A stretch of 64,000 nt of DNA from contig JAFKAC010000106.1 of the NCBI GenBank assembly GCA_025766275.1, positions 62,001 to 126,000 on the forward strand, read 5' to 3'. The first letter of the stretch is position 1, and the number at the start of each line of letters is the position of its first letter. Positions 44,945 to 56,336 of the stretch are shown one piece after another. The notes beneath the pieces were generated by a model. The model was not told the origin of the DNA. It searched no databases and saw nothing but the letters and a program-made list of their open reading frames with translations. The translations under genes and the position numbers were made by a program. Origin of the DNA: Lactarius indigo. Its lineage: Eukaryota > Basidiomycota > Agaricomycetes > Russulales > Russulaceae.

Positions 44945-46499
44945 GTCGAGTTCTTCAAGGCGTCCAATCCTAAAAGGAATCGGTCGCAGCTAGACTGCCT
45001 TGGTGAAAGAACAGAGAAAGGGTGAGGGAAAGAGACGAGGAGAACGAAGTCTTAAGAGCGCCGAAGTTACCATTTTGATTTTCCATGTGAACCGTGTGAA
45101 AGGGACCAAGAAGCAGAGCAGACTGGAACGGACGGTTACTTCTGTCGCTGATAGAACACTAGTCCTGATAGAGTATTATCCGTAGGATAACAAATAGCTT
45201 GTTTCTGTCTGAACGCATGGAGATAACTCTCGAGTTGCCTCAGATGAAGTATGAACGACTCCGAGTCCGCAAGCGACTCCGAGTTGTCCACAGCAACCGC
45301 AGGGAGCGTGGCGGTCACGTGGCATCGATCACTCATGATCACAGAGATCGCAAACTCGCGTGGATTTCCTCTCCCGCGCCGCCATTAAACCCGAACCCGC
45401 CCCCCGCCTCCCACCTGATCCCAACAGGGGAGTCCTCTTCGCGGGTGCCTGCTCTGCGCAGTCCATCAGGGCAATTTTCACAAAAACTTCTGGCACCGAG
45501 CGCCCTGTCTCACCTCGCGTTTCACGCTTATTTACTGGGAAGCCGCCCATAAAGTGCGGTATACTTCAATGCCTGCTTGGTACTTCTTTTCTATGCTCTA
45601 TGTCCTATTTTGGACACACGCCGTTCTATGACGTTTTTACAGGTCCCTTTCGTTTTCCTGCAATACAATTGGATTTAAAATAAACACGATTGACCCTCAC
45701 AGTCCTCACATGCCACTTTTTTTATTTACTTTGGAATGGGGCAAATAAAGTTCCGACCGAACATCGCTGCGCGTGGGAAAGTCTCCTGTTGAACAGGTAC
45801 AGTGTGTATCACTGTATTTCCTCTACAGAATAGCAAGCCGACACACCCACAAAGCTGTTAAAGAGCAGCTTATGGCTGGGCTCATTGTCAGGTCATGTTT
45901 AGACTAGTGGCTTGCTGCAGAGCCCAGTAAGCCAGCCTTAGCTGGTCCAAAACTGTCGGGGGCCTACAAGCGTCTGGCTTGAGGCTTCTCCGACTCGGCG
46001 CTCAACCTTAAATCAGGCAGGTCAAGACCGCCGTCAATAAGTAGCGCGCGAGCAAATGCCCAAGTTGGCGCTCCACACACAAGAGAGAAGGGTTTACCTT
46101 CTACTCTTCGATATCATTAAGAGCCCAGAGTGACTCATTGTTTACATTCTCCGAGGTGCTGCACTCGCACGCGGCCTTAGGGATTTGAGCATCACAGGTT
46201 CCGCGAGTTGTGTTCTCGTGACACCGTAGAGACACCCGTAGCCCTGTTCCTCCCTTGGTTCTGGTGCTGAATTGCACAATAATAGCTCTGGTCCCCAGCT
46301 GCGTTCTCAGTGTCCCAGTGTTTACTATTAGTGTATTCGACCTGTGGCCTTGGTAGCCACTGGCCGATGGTCCCCGTTAATCCTGCGATACCACCACTGG
46401 CTCTCCCTCCTCTCTGCCGCACCCCTTGGCGACCTCGCAATGCTTCTTGCACTTTGGAATGATTTGCGGTTAATGTACACATGGAATACCGTCCCGGAC
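44945..46499. other. Intergenic, no gene seen
   Basis: This 1.55-kb stretch lies upstream of the DUF6534 gene and of the peptidase pseudogene. Frames such as 45,550-45,329 minus and 46,482-46,192 minus show no recognisable domain. Confidence 0.45.
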
Positions 46500-48200
46500 A
46501 ACTGAGAAAACCTTCCTCCCTACGGTACCACGATCGGCCTCCACATTGCGCTCAAGGTACGTCTCGAGAATTGCCTGATTGACGTGCTATACGGGGTCAG
46601 CGATCCGGCACCCAAGCACGCCCTCTTCCCCACTCTTCTGTTTGTGCCTGTACTCATGTCTGCTCCGTTTCAGATATGGTGTTCACCTGTCCAAGGAGCG
46701 AGCCGCTGAGCTTGTCGCGCCCAGAGGGGCTTGAGCCTGCCTAGTCTTGGCTTAAAGCCATGACGTGTCCTCTCCCATCTCAATGACGCACGGCGCATCG
46801 TATCGGCTCCACTGGCACACTGTTACGAATGAACTCTCCGCACAATCGACTACATGCTGCCCCCCGGTGCTACGTGCGCACATAAAAACCGTCGCGCCGA
46901 TGACGCATTTTGCTCCTCCGCGTATGCTACGACAGACAACCCACAAGCGCTGCAGTGCAAAATCAGTGGCATTAGTGAACGTGGCGCTGTTAAGCCGCGA
47001 TAACGAGATCATGCCAGACGGACCTGTGCTTGCTGTACAAGACGACCACTTATCTTACGGCGTTTATGACCTATTATCGTATCGACGCAGAGGCTGCGGC
47101 GTTCACAGTCGTGCAGGTTAACAGCGGCGTGTATGACCCGAGCCATCCCGTCATTGGGGGGAGCATCAGCACCCGGTATTACAGGGCCGTAGCACATCCG
47201 ACACCGCCCATTTTCTACAGCATCGGCGGAGAGTTCAAGTAATCGCCGGGCAGCCGTGCGACACGTACCTCAAGTAACTCAACTACGTCCTCAATTCGCC
47301 GAACATCCCGCAGACGATCAACATATGGGGAGAAAGACTTTCCGCCAGAATTTGCGACGGCGTTGTGCAGCCTGTTCGCACAGCTCGGTGCGCTGGCGTC
47401 AACGCTCTCCTCGCGAGGCGATGATGGCGACGGCCAAGACAACGCAGGGACGACTCCGGAAAAGTCCAATTCATCTCCCACTTCCCTGCATCCCGTACGT
47501 ATGGCGTTTGTCTCACGTTGCAGGCAATACACAAGCGCAGGTTCAACTCACTCATCAGGCAGCCACAGTTTCTTGGCGTAGGTGACTAGCCCCGGTTGCG
47601 TGGCACGACGGGTCACGACCCTGGGGTCACCCAGAGGGATGGCTTCTCGTTCTATATTCTGCACCCGTGGTACTGTATTGTACTGGACAAAGCGGCGTCC
47701 ACCCGGGCCTTCCTCCGGTGGTATGCTGGCCCCTACTTACGGATGTGTTCGCTGCCGCGATCCCGCGGGGCCATTCCTAATTTAGGCAGCCCTGGGGAGC
47801 GCGGTGGAGGCGCGGGAACCCTGACATCTCCGCCGCCGCACAGGCGCTCAGATTCCCGATCGTCGTCAGCCTCAATGACCATGTCACGGCTGGCACGAGC
47901 TGATCGATGCCCGTGCGTCTTTCCCTGTTGTCTCCTTCCTTCGCTCTGCGTCTTTCATTCTCGAGCAGCCAGCTGACCTCCAATTCACCGTTGCGAGCAT
48001 AATCTCGTTGCTTAATGACTTCCTACTTGCAAATGACAAGGCTCCACTCGGCTTTCTCAACTCCTGGCTGTACAGCCAAGGCTTCGCGGCCCCCAACGAC
48101 ATCACATCTGGCTCTAACCCGGGCTTCAATAATAATGGATTCTCCGCCGTCGATGGTTCGAACTCAGTCCGTCTCGCAAGACTCGTGACTGTTTTTTTAT
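46500..48200 (+). pseudogene. Decayed S53 sedolisin (tripeptidyl-peptidase-like) gene
   Basis: Fragments of a secreted acid peptidase appear in the right order but in shifting frames with stops. Prodomain pieces near 46,560-46,730 include VSDPAPKH and YGVHLSKERAAELVAP. A junction piece near 46,850-46,920 follows. The catalytic domain starts with TVVQVNSGVYDPSHP, YRAVAHPTPPIFYSIGG (47,100-47,235) and LNYVLNSPNIPQTI. Then come SLFAQLGA with GDDG nearby, where the family has the SSGDDG block (47,360-47,430), and the C-terminal block IISLLNDFLLAND, APLGFLNSWLYSQGF, NDITSGSNPG (48,000-48,130). The catalytic Ser region (GTSAS in the family) is not recoverable. An in-frame stop follows GGEFK at 47,240. 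No working product is expected. Confidence 0.8.
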
Positions 48201-49213
48201 TTTCCATGTTGTCTAATTTTATAGCCCATAGTTCACGGTTTTAGGGACTCTCGACTGTAGTGCGTACTTATAATAGGCAGTGCATATAAACGTTCATGGA
48301 GCTGGTACGCGACCGACCCACAACGCTCCGAATTCGTGCACGTGATTCGGCTGCTAGCGGGGACCCCCGTCTTTGCTCATCTGGTGCACACAAGTACAGC
48401 GAATGTCGAAAAAAAAAGATAACATCGAGAACAAGCAAGAGATAAAGGGACCAGGTGCGTCGAGCAACCAATCGGGCCGCTCGTACGGCAACAGAAACCG
48501 CGTTAATAGTCTAGAGGCGGACCAGTGTGGGCAAGCATGTGGACGAATGAAGCCCCGAGACGACCGCGACACTGTTGGCCCACTGGTGTCGATTATCGTA
48601 CCGCGATTCTTGCTGCCTCACGTCATCGCAGATACAATCGAGCCTCGTGCCATTATCTCCGTGTACTACAATATGCCAATCGTGCGGCAGTTTCAGACAT
48701 CGATTCTCGCATGATCCATTCACGAGGATAACGTCGGATGAGAAGACATGAACAATTTTCAAGTGAGATACTGTAGAAACCGAACGAGTACAATGTAGAA
48801 TTGACAATTTCGTTATGAAGAGCCCGTGCTACGCTAGAGTCCGACATTGAATTGACTCTCGGTGCCACCAATCTTCCGACCCCACGGACTAGTTTCATCA
48901 CGTGAATCTCCGCGGATGAGGCTGCCGCCGGCCAATGGAGGTGGAATTAGGCCATTGTACGCGTCGTGGAGGCTAAGCGAGGCAACGAGGCAGTGTATTG
49001 TACCTCGTGGGCCCGTAGGCTCAGCAGTGATCCTATCCATTGCCATGGGGAGCACATAGTCGTCAGGCGTGTGAGAAGCGATGAAGAGGATTGTCCGCTC
49101 TGCCCAGTTTCTGAGAGCATCCGTCAATTTCGCGTATACATCGGAACCTTTGGCATACGTTCCGACTTTGACATTCTGGTCAAATTGCCGGAAAACTTCA
49201 AGGGAGAGATCAG
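48201..49213. other. Intergenic, no gene seen
   Basis: This stretch holds unassigned DNA between the peptidase pseudogene and the TA-flanked element. Nothing coding is supported. Confidence 0.45.
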
Positions 49214-49215
49214 TA

Positions 49216-49854
49216 CAGTCGACTCCCTCTTATCCGATACCTCTCCGTCATGGCCAAAAGCTATCGGTTATGAGGGAGTATCGGGTCATAGGAAAGGCGC
49301 CTATTTGGCTGTATTTGATATACGACATACCACCTCCGAGTCCCTTGTCTACCAAGGTATTTCCAGCCCCCTTGTCTAACCACATCTCATCGTCTTCGGA
49401 AATTGGTTGTTTATTCTTGAGACGAGTGGTGAGATGACCCTTTTTAGCAGTGATATGTCTCTTCAGTGAGGCGAGGCCCTTTTTCAGGACCCCAAGAGGC
49501 ACAGAAGTCATAGAGCGAGGCGGGCACAGGAGGTTCAGTATCAGTATTCACGAGTCCAACTAAATTTTTTTTTTTTTTTTCTAATTTAATACACTATACT
49601 GCATCGGAATTAGCTTGGACAAAGTGGTAGTGCAATCCCCAAACCCGATAGTTTGATGTTCAAAACTTGGTTCAACATTCAACCACTGGCCAAGTATCGG
49701 TTACCGATGTGTGATCCCTCCCAAATCTGGTATCGGATATCGGGTACTGCGTATCTATCGGTTATCCCTGCAAACCAACCTCGTTTTGACAAAAAGCTAT
49801 CGGGTATGAGGGAGTATCGGTGAATAGGAGTACCGGATAAGAGGGAGTCGACTG
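49216..49854 (-). mobile_element. pogo/Tigger-type (Tc1/mariner) element, internally deleted, 639 bp
   Basis: The left end CAGTCGACTCCCTC at 49,216 is the exact inverse of the right end at 49,854, with about 21 bp perfect. Both ends are flanked by TA (49,214-49,215 and 49,855-49,856), the Tc1/mariner target. Subterminal copies of GCTATCGG(G/T)TATGAGGGAGTATCGG lie near both ends in the same orientation. A minus-strand fragment (about 49,511-49,290) reads HITAKKGHLTTRLKNKQP and ISEDDEMWLDKGAG, resembling the region between DNA-binding and DDE domains of fungal Tigger/pogo transposases. The rest of the transposase is gone, so it is a non-autonomous derivative. Confidence 0.85.
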
Positions 49855-49945
49855 TAACTTGAAGTTCACCAATTAGGTCCCACGTGATAAGGTCGCGCTG
49901 TACTGTCCCGGAATAAACATGGTTTTTTTAATAATAAAAAAACGC

Positions 49946-50565
49946 CTAAGGTCGCAAAATATTGTGCCTTGACGGAAGTAATTCAGCTGTCCCAGTCTTC
50001 AAGATGGGATAGCGTCGTGCTCTCACATGACCTCCGAGAATCTTCTCTTCGCGAAAGAATCCAAAGAACGCGGGGGGTTGATCAAGAACAAGACGCTTAG
50101 TGAAGGGGAATATTTCCATGTGGGCACCGGTGACGACCTTCAGATATGACAGCGCACGATCAGAATATGGTTGGAATGTCGCTGAATCGCACCCCAAGGT
50201 CGGATCGAAATTGAGATCGAAATTGAGAAGAGCCACCGTGAGGGGTGCTGGTCCCTTTCCCGATCGCCCGCCTGTGGTTACATCGGTAATTGTTGTTTTG
50301 CTCATGAATTCCTCCTCTTCGTTCCAAAATGTCTGTTGGTTAGAGTATCTCAGTTGAGACGTCGGAAATCGAGGATCGTTGTGACTTCCCTGGAGATAGT
50401 CGAGAACCACTGCCGCGCGACTTTCGAAGTCGGAAGCACTGTCCCCGCGGCCAATGTTTCGGCCTAGGCGAGCTCCAGATAGTAGCGCCCGATACTGCAA
50501 GGAAGCCGACCAATACGACCCTCCCCAAACAGGCAACCACCATAGATCATAACTGTGATCGGGGT
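49946..50565 (-). pseudogene. Relic of a GH15 glucoamylase gene
   Basis: The minus-strand frame includes YDLW near 50,553, then GGSYWSASLQYRALLSGARLG, ASDFESRAAVVLDYLQ, TGGRSGKGPAPLTVALLNFD and GCDSATFQPYSDRALSYLKVV. These match the order and spacing of the glucoamylase catalytic core around the conserved DLWEE and GRSGKD motifs. The catalytic Glu that follows DLW is replaced by WLPV, and GRSGKD has become GRSGKG. Upstream N-terminal exons and the starch-binding end are not found. It is read as a fragment with no activity. Confidence 0.7.
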
Positions 50566-51715
50566 TAAGATGTCAACATTGGAGCACAATCCAGAGAGGA
50601 CGCGTCTTACGAGCTCTGATTCCAGTGTAAAGCGATCCACTGGATATTTTCCGCCTCGGATTGAAAGAAAATCAACTCAAGGGATGCAGAAGACATTCGG
50701 GCATACGTAAGCGAACTCCCAAGTTGTTAAAGGTCATCTACGCACGAATTCGGGGAAATTTACGGGTGCTTGCAGTGGCCATACCAGTTAGGCGAGAGTT
50801 CCGTGTGTGCTGGAGGTGATTTTTGGGAGCTTACAATAAGTCTGTGACATGTTGTGGTTGTGGATACAGTTCCGTATCGTGAGTTCCATATCATCTTTTG
50901 TTTCGCCCGTTGCCGAGTCATCATCATCACCACATTCCACAAGCGAAGAGTCTCATCGAAATAATACTTGGAGAATCAGTATAAGAGCAAGCAGAAGTCC
51001 TTGACCGAATAACCGCCAGGCCTACACGTTCATGGCGAAGGTGTTGGTTGGTCTGATGAATCCCCAAACGCTGTAGACAACATAGAGACCGTTATCAATG
51101 CTCTGTGCACCCTCTATTTGATTAAGTCACCTTTCAACTCATCGCCTTCCCGAGATCGATCGAACTGATCGACATAGGTACTTAAGCAGAGCCAGGACAG
51201 CACCGGGAAAAATCAAATGTTTGCAGCTGGGGACGAGAGGTGGGATCTTGCTCATTCTTCCATAGCGGTCTTCCAGACGACTTGGGAATCAGAAAAGCGA
51301 AGCCGCAATCTGAGGAGTCCGGTGTACTGATCCGAGAAAGTGAAAGTCTATCCGCAGAAGGGTTTTGAGTGTGTCAAGGCAGTGGTGCCGCGGCAGGGCG
51401 CCGCGGTGCAGTCCCACGTTCTGATCGATGTTCGATCCAAAGTGGAAATCACCGATTTCGCATACACAGCTCTCGCCACAGTATTTGTATCGCGAATGGG
51501 ACGGGATATACATAGGCGTTGAATAGTACTAGCCAAACTAATATATATTTTATCGCACGTACACATTTGAGATATTTATTGGGAATGCGTTTGACGATAT
51601 CATACTGGCCGTGCGAAGGATGCGGAGGACGATCTTGGAGTCCTGTACGCTTGGCATCGGGTCCCCGCAGTGAAGGACCCATGATGGTCACGTCCGGGTC
51701 AGCAACCGATCTCAA
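50566..51715. other. Intergenic, no gene seen
   Basis: I searched for the missing glucoamylase 5' exons on the minus strand and saw none. A small palindromic patch (TGCCGCGGCAGGGCGCCGCGG) is near 51,387-51,407. Nothing coding is supported. Confidence 0.45.
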
Positions 51716-54425
51716 TCACGGGGATTCTGGTGGAAGATCCAGGGTAGTCGTAGTATTTGCGTGGAATGAGCAATTCGCCGAAGGGGGGTCAAGAGCGTCC
51801 GGTTCCTTGCGTGAGCCAGGTTTCGGACTACCATCGCCCCCAGCAGCACCCAGCTCAGTTTCAGAGGTCCGCTTTGGAGAAGCGTCGGGGGTAGTAGTAA
51901 CTGTTATCGAGCGATGAGATTATGGGGAAGACGGTCAGAGGTCAGATCGAGTGACGGGTGAGTATGAAGACAGAGGCTAACCTGTAGGAAGTATACCGTC
52001 GAGAACTGGATTAGAAGGAGCTGAAGACCGGAGATTTTGTGCATTGAACGGCGTCAGGAGGTCTGCGTTGTGTTGGAGGGAAACGGCAGCGGGTGGGGAA
52101 GTAGAGGAAAGAGGAGGGACGGATGACAAAGTTTCGGGAGCGGAGTCGGGCGTTGTGATACCTGAAGTGACAATGTCCAGTATTGCACCAGCGGCGGCTG
52201 GATCTGGTGGGGTAACAGGAATACGGAGGGCGGTTGTCTGATGAACGGGGCGGAAGTTGTCAAGCGGTGGCACACCGGTGAGGCCCTTGAGGACAGGAAG
52301 TGATGCAGGGGGTACGGACAAAGAAGGCACACCGGGACTGGTAAGGGGCGCAGGAGCTACCGCAGCGTCACCATGTAGGCCGGTGCGAACAAAGGTCGCG
52401 GAGGCAGAGTTGTCGTCGGTGTGAAGTGTAGAGTCCAAATGATGACCAGGGATGTTGCACAGTGGATACGATGTTGGTAACGACAGAATGACATCTGAAT
52501 CGCTAGTGGAGGTGGAGAAACCTGTAGGCGCAGCATCGGTACCTTGATGTAGAGTGAGGTAAACCTCACGGATCGGTTTGAGGAAATCCTCTGTGATTAT
52601 CCGGTCGTTGTCATTCTGGGCTTTTAGAACAATTTGATTCCAGAGTGCGCAGAACTCATGCTGCTGTTGAGGTGATGTATTTAGTACATTGAATCCGGAA
52701 GCTGCTCTCAGAACCTTCGAGTACGGATATGAGAACGGCTGGCTAAATTGCCGGCGAGTAATTTGAGTCAATATGGCAAGTGACAGGCTGTCCCCCTGTG
52801 CGGCGTAGTCTCGGAGGACGGATTCTGGGATACCCAGCTCGCTGGAGGCAAGAATAAACCAAGAGTCATCGCGTCGTCGTGCCTTTGCAACAACACCAAA
52901 AATTATGGCTTGGATATACGTGGTAGTTCTTACGTCCTTGCCCTCGCCCCAGCCTCTCACTACATGTGCAATTTTAGCAGATTGCACTGGCCCATACTGG
53001 TCTTCGGACAAGATTCTGTCGAGGATCGTCCAAAGCCATGAACGAGAAATGTCTATAGGATTGATTGCCTTCGCACATACGATGGCCCGCCGACTTTTGA
53101 CCTGCTCAGGGAGCAAGTCGGATGAGAATGTGCGGTCTAACAATCCAATCAATGCCATTAAAAGCTTCTCCATTTGCTCATCGGTGAGTCTTGGTAGAGG
53201 ATCGTCGACTACGTTCGAGCTGCGAAAGCCAGGTAAGCCAGACAAGAAGCGCTCCAGTTCGTGATCTTCGTCCAAACTGTCGAACGTCCACAGGAAGGTG
53301 CGAGTATCAATCTCTGATGGGGATATCAGAGCGGTTTCCTCGGCTGTCTTCTGGAAGCCTTGCACAAGCAATTTACGATAACTTTGCTCGAGGTGGTAGA
53401 AGCGGAAGTGGGATGGAAAACGACGAACCAACCCGGTAAACCACCGAAGAACCCCATAGATGACATATGGTATCCCATTCATAATGCGCCACGCCAGGAG
53501 GGAGAGTGGAGTGCGGTATGGGCTATCATGGCGAACAATTGGGATGAACGTGATACACCCGTACAGCGCCGTGCACACGCTGACCCATGACAGCACCAAC
53601 TTGAAAATAGTGAGATTAACATTCCATAAGAACACGACTAGACCGGCAAGGAACAGGAAGAGGGAAAGATGTAACAGTGTGGGCAATGCTTCAACCGCCC
53701 ACGGAAGGAAAAAATTGTCGACGCCTTCAGCAAAGAATGCACGGATGCGCGCTCGCTTGTGTGGACTGTAATGTGGCTGAGTGATCTTGAGGTATCTCCG
53801 CGCCCACTGCTGTAGAAATGTCGCGAGTAGAGCACAAGTAAGACTGATCACCAAGCTCAAGAACCAAAGCGAATTGACCCAGACGGCATAGTTTGGTGGA
53901 GAAAATGGGGGTGGGGAAGTGGGGAGAGTACTCGAAGTACTGGATTGATTTGGGTTGGAAACAGTCTGGTAGATATTTGCAAGGTAGAAATTGGAAGTGT
54001 CCTGTGGGTTCGGTCGAATGTCCTGAATCGACACGGAGATCAACGATGCGACGGCAGCAGAGAATAAACCGGTCTACATGAGGTGAGTCTCTGAAACAGC
54101 GCACGCCATTGAAAGATAGCGACGCACAAAGATAAGAATCCCGTCAGCACCCGCTTTCCATCCTTCGGCCATTTTCTTGTCTTCTTCCGTAGCCATTTCC
54201 AAATAAAGTGAAAAGATAGGCCCGGACCCATCGACAAAGTTAGATGCACCCTGCGGTGCTTGGCTCTGCCCCAAATAGGGCGGGTACTGGTGATCACCTG
54301 TGGGTGTGTCAGTGACTGGTGAGGATGGCGAGGATAGAGCTAAGGGGGAGTAAGGTACCTGTTCCGAGTCCCGGGCCTATACCTGCCTCGGCTACATTGA
54401 CATCCCTAGGATGAGCCTGGGACAT
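51716..54425 (-). CDS. DUF6535-type membrane protein
   Basis: The start is ATG 54,425 (MSQAHPRDVNVAEAG). An intron near 54,358-54,301 and another at about 54,130-54,070 lead into the large exon (about 54,070-51,980). An optional last intron (donor gttagc near 51,980) gives a longer tail ending at 51,716; without it the stop is at 51,977. DUF6535 blocks are EEDKKMAEGWKAGADGILIF, TGLFSAAVASLISVSIQD, NPQDTSNFYL, FLSLVISLTCALLATFLQQWARRY and ALPTLLHLSLFLFLAGLVVFLW, with four membrane segments near the N-terminus. A long cytosolic helical region and a Pro/Ser/Thr-rich C-terminus follow. The family is confined to Agaricomycetes, often multi-copy, function unknown. Confidence 0.87.
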
Positions 54426-56336
54426 TGAAGATTATGGTATTGGTTGATTGAGGAGAACACAAGGTATTGAGGTGGAATGCGTTAAGAGTGACCGCCCCTT
54501 GGCTAGTTGCAAGGCGCTTTACACTGAGGCGATGCAGGATCGAACTGCAAGCGCTCGATGCCTCAACGGTCAAAATAGGCTTCAATTCTTATATTATGTG
54601 CTGTCATAAGTAATTTCTGCGTTATGTGGTAGAAAAAGTGGGGGAAGCCTGACACGAAAACCTCTCCTCTAATTGTACTAAGCAGCGAAGAGGGAACACT
54701 GTAAAAACGGGTGAATATAACACAGTTATTGATAGTGGACATTTCGCCCCGGCCGGGCCGTGCGGACGAAATACCAGTTCAGCGTTAGCGCCGTTCTCAG
54801 GCTCCCCGTGTCCCGTCGCCATCGTCGTTGGCTACAACTATTGAGGCCTGAAGCCTAAGGCTTCATACGTGTCAGTCATGGCGCTGCGAACCCCTCCTTT
54901 TAAATTTTTTTCCTCAGCCTGGACATAAGATGTTACCGTTTGCCTTGCCGTTTGCTCGCTCACGTGGGCGGTCGATAACGGAGCGAGGATCGACCTCCCA
55001 GGTCGTCGTTTATCCAGCTTCTAGGCTGCTGGACCTTCGAGAAGAGGGAGATGTTGGCTAAGGCATCGAGGATGAGATACAACATGATGGCTCTCGTCCA
55101 ACGACACCGCTCTCGAACCTCCAGCCCTAGTATTTGACATCATTTCCAAGCACTCCTGCGCGCTCATAAATCTCGGGTTAATACGCGGTGGCCGCGTCCC
55201 GACACACGGACTCGTCAACCGGTCACCAGCGCTCCACGAAGCACCGCGCCATGCGGGTGATCTCTCGATTACAGTAAAGACACCAGCAGCGGGACGGCAG
55301 GGCGTTGCGTGAAGTCAATCCGGTGTTTCACGACTCGCGCTGCCTCTCTCTACCCTTCATGGCCCACGATCTGTGAGCGCTGTGAGCCCTCACATTACCA
55401 CCAGCTCCGTTAGTTTTAAACAGTATTTTTTCTCCACCAACTACAGCGCGACTGTACGCGCGCCACGCTCTGCACTACGCTTATTGCCCCCGCGGACGGA
55501 ATCGTTCAAGTTGGGATTTGGCCGCTGTTCGCCAAGTCCGTTTTGCGATGAGACGAACCCTTGTCGCGATGACATGCGCAGCCCCAGAATGTAGCCGTAC
55601 AGTGGTTGGGGAACCCAGTTCACTCCGTCGTGAAATCACTGTGATGGGAGATACTGTGTGATCTGGGTGCCACAACTGAAAGACCCCTGGGTCCCACCAC
55701 TCGCAGGGCCTGGGAACGCAGACATGTCATTGGACCATATCGAAGCGAGGCACAGGGCCACTCGTGACATTTCCGGCGCTTCCACCGTGAGAACGGTGCT
55801 CACCAGCAGTGGCCCCCTTTGGCGTGGATCCGAAGTCACGTCAATTATGCGTGAGGGGGGCGAGAACGTCGATCAGAACGCGGGGCCTCGCCGCCGCCGG
55901 CAGCCCTCCCAAAACCGTATCAACGTACTCAAAAGTCTGAAATGCTGAACCAGCGCCCTTACGCCGGGCCTCGTCTCACCTCACGCAATCCCCGTCTCAT
56001 CGAATAAACAGACATATCAAGGCCCAGGCCAAAGGTGGGAGTGACATGATCTAAATAATTTTGTGGAACGAGTGTCTGGCGTTGGGTTATCTGTTTTTTT
56101 TTTTCTTTCTAAAAAATACATACATCGCAATGCTTCACGAACTTTTGAACGCATTAGCCGGTAAAAGGCGAGGGATTTTAGTCTCTTCTCGCACAAGACA
56201 AAGCAGCGTCGCACCGCACCGCACCGCACCGAGAGAGCCCTGCTCATTACAAGTCGACGACGGCGCACACTCGTTCCCACACATACACACACTCGCACAC
56301 ACCCCAAAACCCTGGTATCAATCAGCGCCTGTCCTG
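54426..56336. other. Intergenic, no gene seen
   Basis: This 1.9-kb stretch lies between the DUF6535 start and the MAP kinase kinase stop. At 54,520-54,560 a hairpin (GAGGCGATGCAGG facing a GATGCCTC copy) mimics a tRNA arm but has no cloverleaf. CGCACCGCACCGCACC and CACA-rich microsatellites lie at 56,210-56,300. No coding sequence is supported. Confidence 0.45.

Noticed and set aside
54490..54575. tRNA-like T-arm on the minus strand
   Set aside because: A GCAG-TTCGATC-CTGC arm is present, but no acceptor pairing at the right distance and no anticodon arm; a simple hairpin explains it.
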